From positions 1,798,001 through 1,862,000 of the forward strand of contig NZ_CP073764.1 in assembly GCF_019343105.1 (NCBI RefSeq): a stretch of DNA of 64,000 nucleotides. Direction: 5' to 3'. The position numbers and the translations under genes were made by a program. Below, one piece after another: positions 63,001-64,000 of the stretch. Numbering within the stretch: position 1 is the first letter of the stretch; the number at the start of each line of letters is the position of its first letter. The notes beneath the pieces were generated by a model. That model saw only the letters and a program-made list of their open reading frames with translations, had not been told where the DNA came from and made no database searches. The stretch comes from Methylovirgula sp. HY1 (GTDB lineage Bacteria > Pseudomonadota > Alphaproteobacteria > Rhizobiales > Beijerinckiaceae).

Positions 63001-63048
63001 ACGCATGATCTTGTCGGAAAAGTCGGTCAACTTTTCCGGAACATGCTC
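63001..63048. repeat. palindromic repeat module A
   Basis: A copy with arms CATGATCTTGTCGGAAAAGT and CTTTTCCGGAACATGCTC, then CTAG. It lies between the fdxN activator site and the nifA terminator. No module B follows. Confidence 0.8.
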
Positions 63049-63168
63049 TAGCCTTTGCAGATCGGATAGGGAGCAAGATCCGATCGACAAGGCAGGCAAA
63101 ACCGTCAGGGACGGCGCCGGAGCTTGGACCAATGATCCGGGAAAGGATGCGGCGCGATCTGCACATAC

Positions 63169-63195
63169 AAATGGCCCGATGTCATCGGGCCATTT
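63169..63195. terminator. nifA terminator hairpin
   Basis: A perfect 12-bp stem (AAATGGCCCGAT / ATCGGGCCATTT) with a 3-nt GTC loop, 40 nt after the nifA stop. No long T-run follows on the minus strand (TTTGTATGTG). Confidence 0.75.
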
Positions 63196-63235
63196 GCACG
63201 CGCGTCATGACGGGCCGGTTCAACCCGACCGACCA

Positions 63236-64000
63236 TCAGAATTTCTTGATCTCGATGCTGTGCTTGCGCAGCGCATAGCCGATCTGGCGTGGGGTCAAGC
63301 CCATCATCCGCGCGGCTTTGGCCTGGACCCAGCCCGATTTCTCCATCGCGTCGAGTAGCTTGACGCGCTCATTCGCGTCATCGCTACCGGCGGCGAGGCC
63401 GCCGGCATGCGTCGCATGCGTGTCACCACTCTCAATATGGCGCGGTGCTGCGGGCCGCTCTGCATAGCTGCCGTCGCCAGCAGTGGGCGGCAAGGGGCCT
63501 AGGCCGCCGACTCCGGTCGAGGGATGCTCATGCGACTTGCCCTTCCAAAGCGTCGCCGACAGGCACTGATCCTGGCCGCAAGCGAAGTCCGCGGCGACGA
63601 TCGCGTCGCCGACCGCGAAAGTCGCCGTGCGCTGCACGCAATTTTCAAGTTCGCGAACATTGCCGGGAAAGTAACAGGACTTGAGGACTTGCGTTGCCTC
63701 TTTGCTGAATACGAGTTCGCGGCCGTTCTGCTGATTGAATTCTTCCAGGAAATGCGCGGCGAGCAACGGAATGTCACTGGTGCGCTCGCGCAGCGGCGGC
63801 AGCAGCATGGGCACGACGCTGATGCGATAATAAAGATCGGCGCGGAACTCGCCCTTGCGAACCGCCTCTTCGAGATTCTTGTTGGTCGCCGCGATCAACC
63901 GAACATCGGCCTTCAAAGTCTTGGTGCCGCCGACGCGTTCGAATTCGCCGCCTTGCAACACGCGCAAAAGCTTAGCCTGAAACGCCAGCGAGATCTCGCC
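63236..64000 (-). CDS. nifA: NifA, sigma-54 activator (3' part; cut by window end)
   Basis: The visible 254 residues cover the last part of the AAA+ domain (GEISLAFQAKLLRVLQGGEFERVGG, DVRLIAATNKNLEEAV, YYRISVVPMLLPPLRERTSD, FPGNVRELENCVQRTA), the interdomain linker and the Fis-type helix-turn-helix (QAKAARMMGLTPRQIGYALRKH). The linker has C-x4-C (CGQDQC), the pair of redox-sensitive cysteines of oxygen-sensitive alphaproteobacterial NifA. It activates nif promoters under low oxygen. The N-terminal GAF domain lies beyond the window. Confidence 0.97.
   Translation of the reverse strand, partial: GEISLAFQAKLLRVLQGGEFERVGGTKTLKADVRLIAATNKNLEEAVRKGEFRADLYYRISVVPMLLPPLRERTSDIPLLAAHFLEEFNQQNGRELVFSKEATQVLKSCYFPGNVRELENCVQRTATFAVGDAIVAADFACGQDQCLSATLWKGKSHEHPSTGVGGLGPLPPTAGDGSYAERPAAPRHIESGDTHATHAGGLAAGSDDANERVKLLDAMEKSGWVQAKAARMMGLTPRQIGYALRKHSIEIKKF

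Larger units (their letters stand above)
62552..63235. other. 684-nt region between nifA and fdxN
   Basis: No gene is supported here. It holds the fdxN sigma-54 promoter, a NifA site, a module A repeat (63001-63048) and the nifA terminator. The remaining AT-rich stretch at 62790-62840 has no assigned role. Confidence 0.7.

Noticed and set aside
1-64000. tRNA, rRNA or integrated phage/transposase genes
   Set aside because: I looked for T-loop-like GGTTCGAATCC segments, rRNA motifs and integrase/transposase motifs and found none convincing by eye.

Overview
The window looks like chromosome of a diazotrophic alphaproteobacterium of the Hyphomicrobiales (Rhizobiales). A Beijerinckia/Methylocella-like member of the Beijerinckiaceae is the best guess. 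The reasons are high GC, the sdhCDAB and rsfS-rlmH-envC-ctpA-rppH gene orders, the nif content and the group 2a-type hydrogenase genes. The genus is inferred from gene content, not from a search. No rRNA, tRNA, CRISPR array, transposase or phage gene was seen.

Layout. 1-8.4 kb: housekeeping and membrane genes (FabI-type reductase, DUF1614, GST, acetyltransferase, metallophosphoesterase, CarS-like protein, site-2 protease). 8.4-20.2 kb, mostly minus strand: a [NiFe]-hydrogenase locus. The maturation genes hypF-C-D-E-A-B and a Ni2+ permease are intact. The structural part is ruined: hupS is cut after about 178 codons and joined to the Rieske domain of another gene, no hupL exists here, the hupR-type regulator has lost most of its AAA+ domain, and a small zinc-ribbon gene carries an in-frame amber codon. 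20.6-29 kb: RNA helicase, deaminase, DUF2165, radical SAM, M48 protease, proA-nadD, dienelactone hydrolase. 29-45 kb: folK/folP, an orphan Rieske petA, purA, kup, a lytic transglycosylase, sdhCDAB and an esterase. 45.3-51.6 kb: rsfS-rlmH-envC-ctpA-yibQ-like-rppH, with hisE convergent.

51.8-64 kb, all minus strand: a nitrogen-fixation region that reads nifA (cut by the window end), fdxN, nifB, ferredoxin, iscA-like, TPR, LRV Fe-S protein, two nifZ, nifS, nifT, a DUF6129-like gene, a DegT-fold protein without the catalytic lysine, an odd [2Fe-2S] protein, a 70-aa protein, a SIR2-like protein, a truncated hemoglobin and an unknown 196-aa protein. Sigma-54 (-24/-12) promoters precede fdxN and nifB, each with a TGT-N10-ACA NifA site upstream. 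A weaker sigma-54 match precedes the first nifZ. NifA, itself encoded at the edge, therefore probably drives the whole block. NifB makes NifB-co, NifS and the IscA-like protein supply Fe-S, and the ferredoxins supply electrons. The nif tail (DegT-like, SIR2-like, hemoglobin, unknown protein) is the least understood part.

A family of composite palindromic repeats (modules A, B and C), usually bounded by CTAG, occurs about a dozen times, only between genes. In two cases (purA and sdhC) the repeat edge supplies the gene's stop codon.
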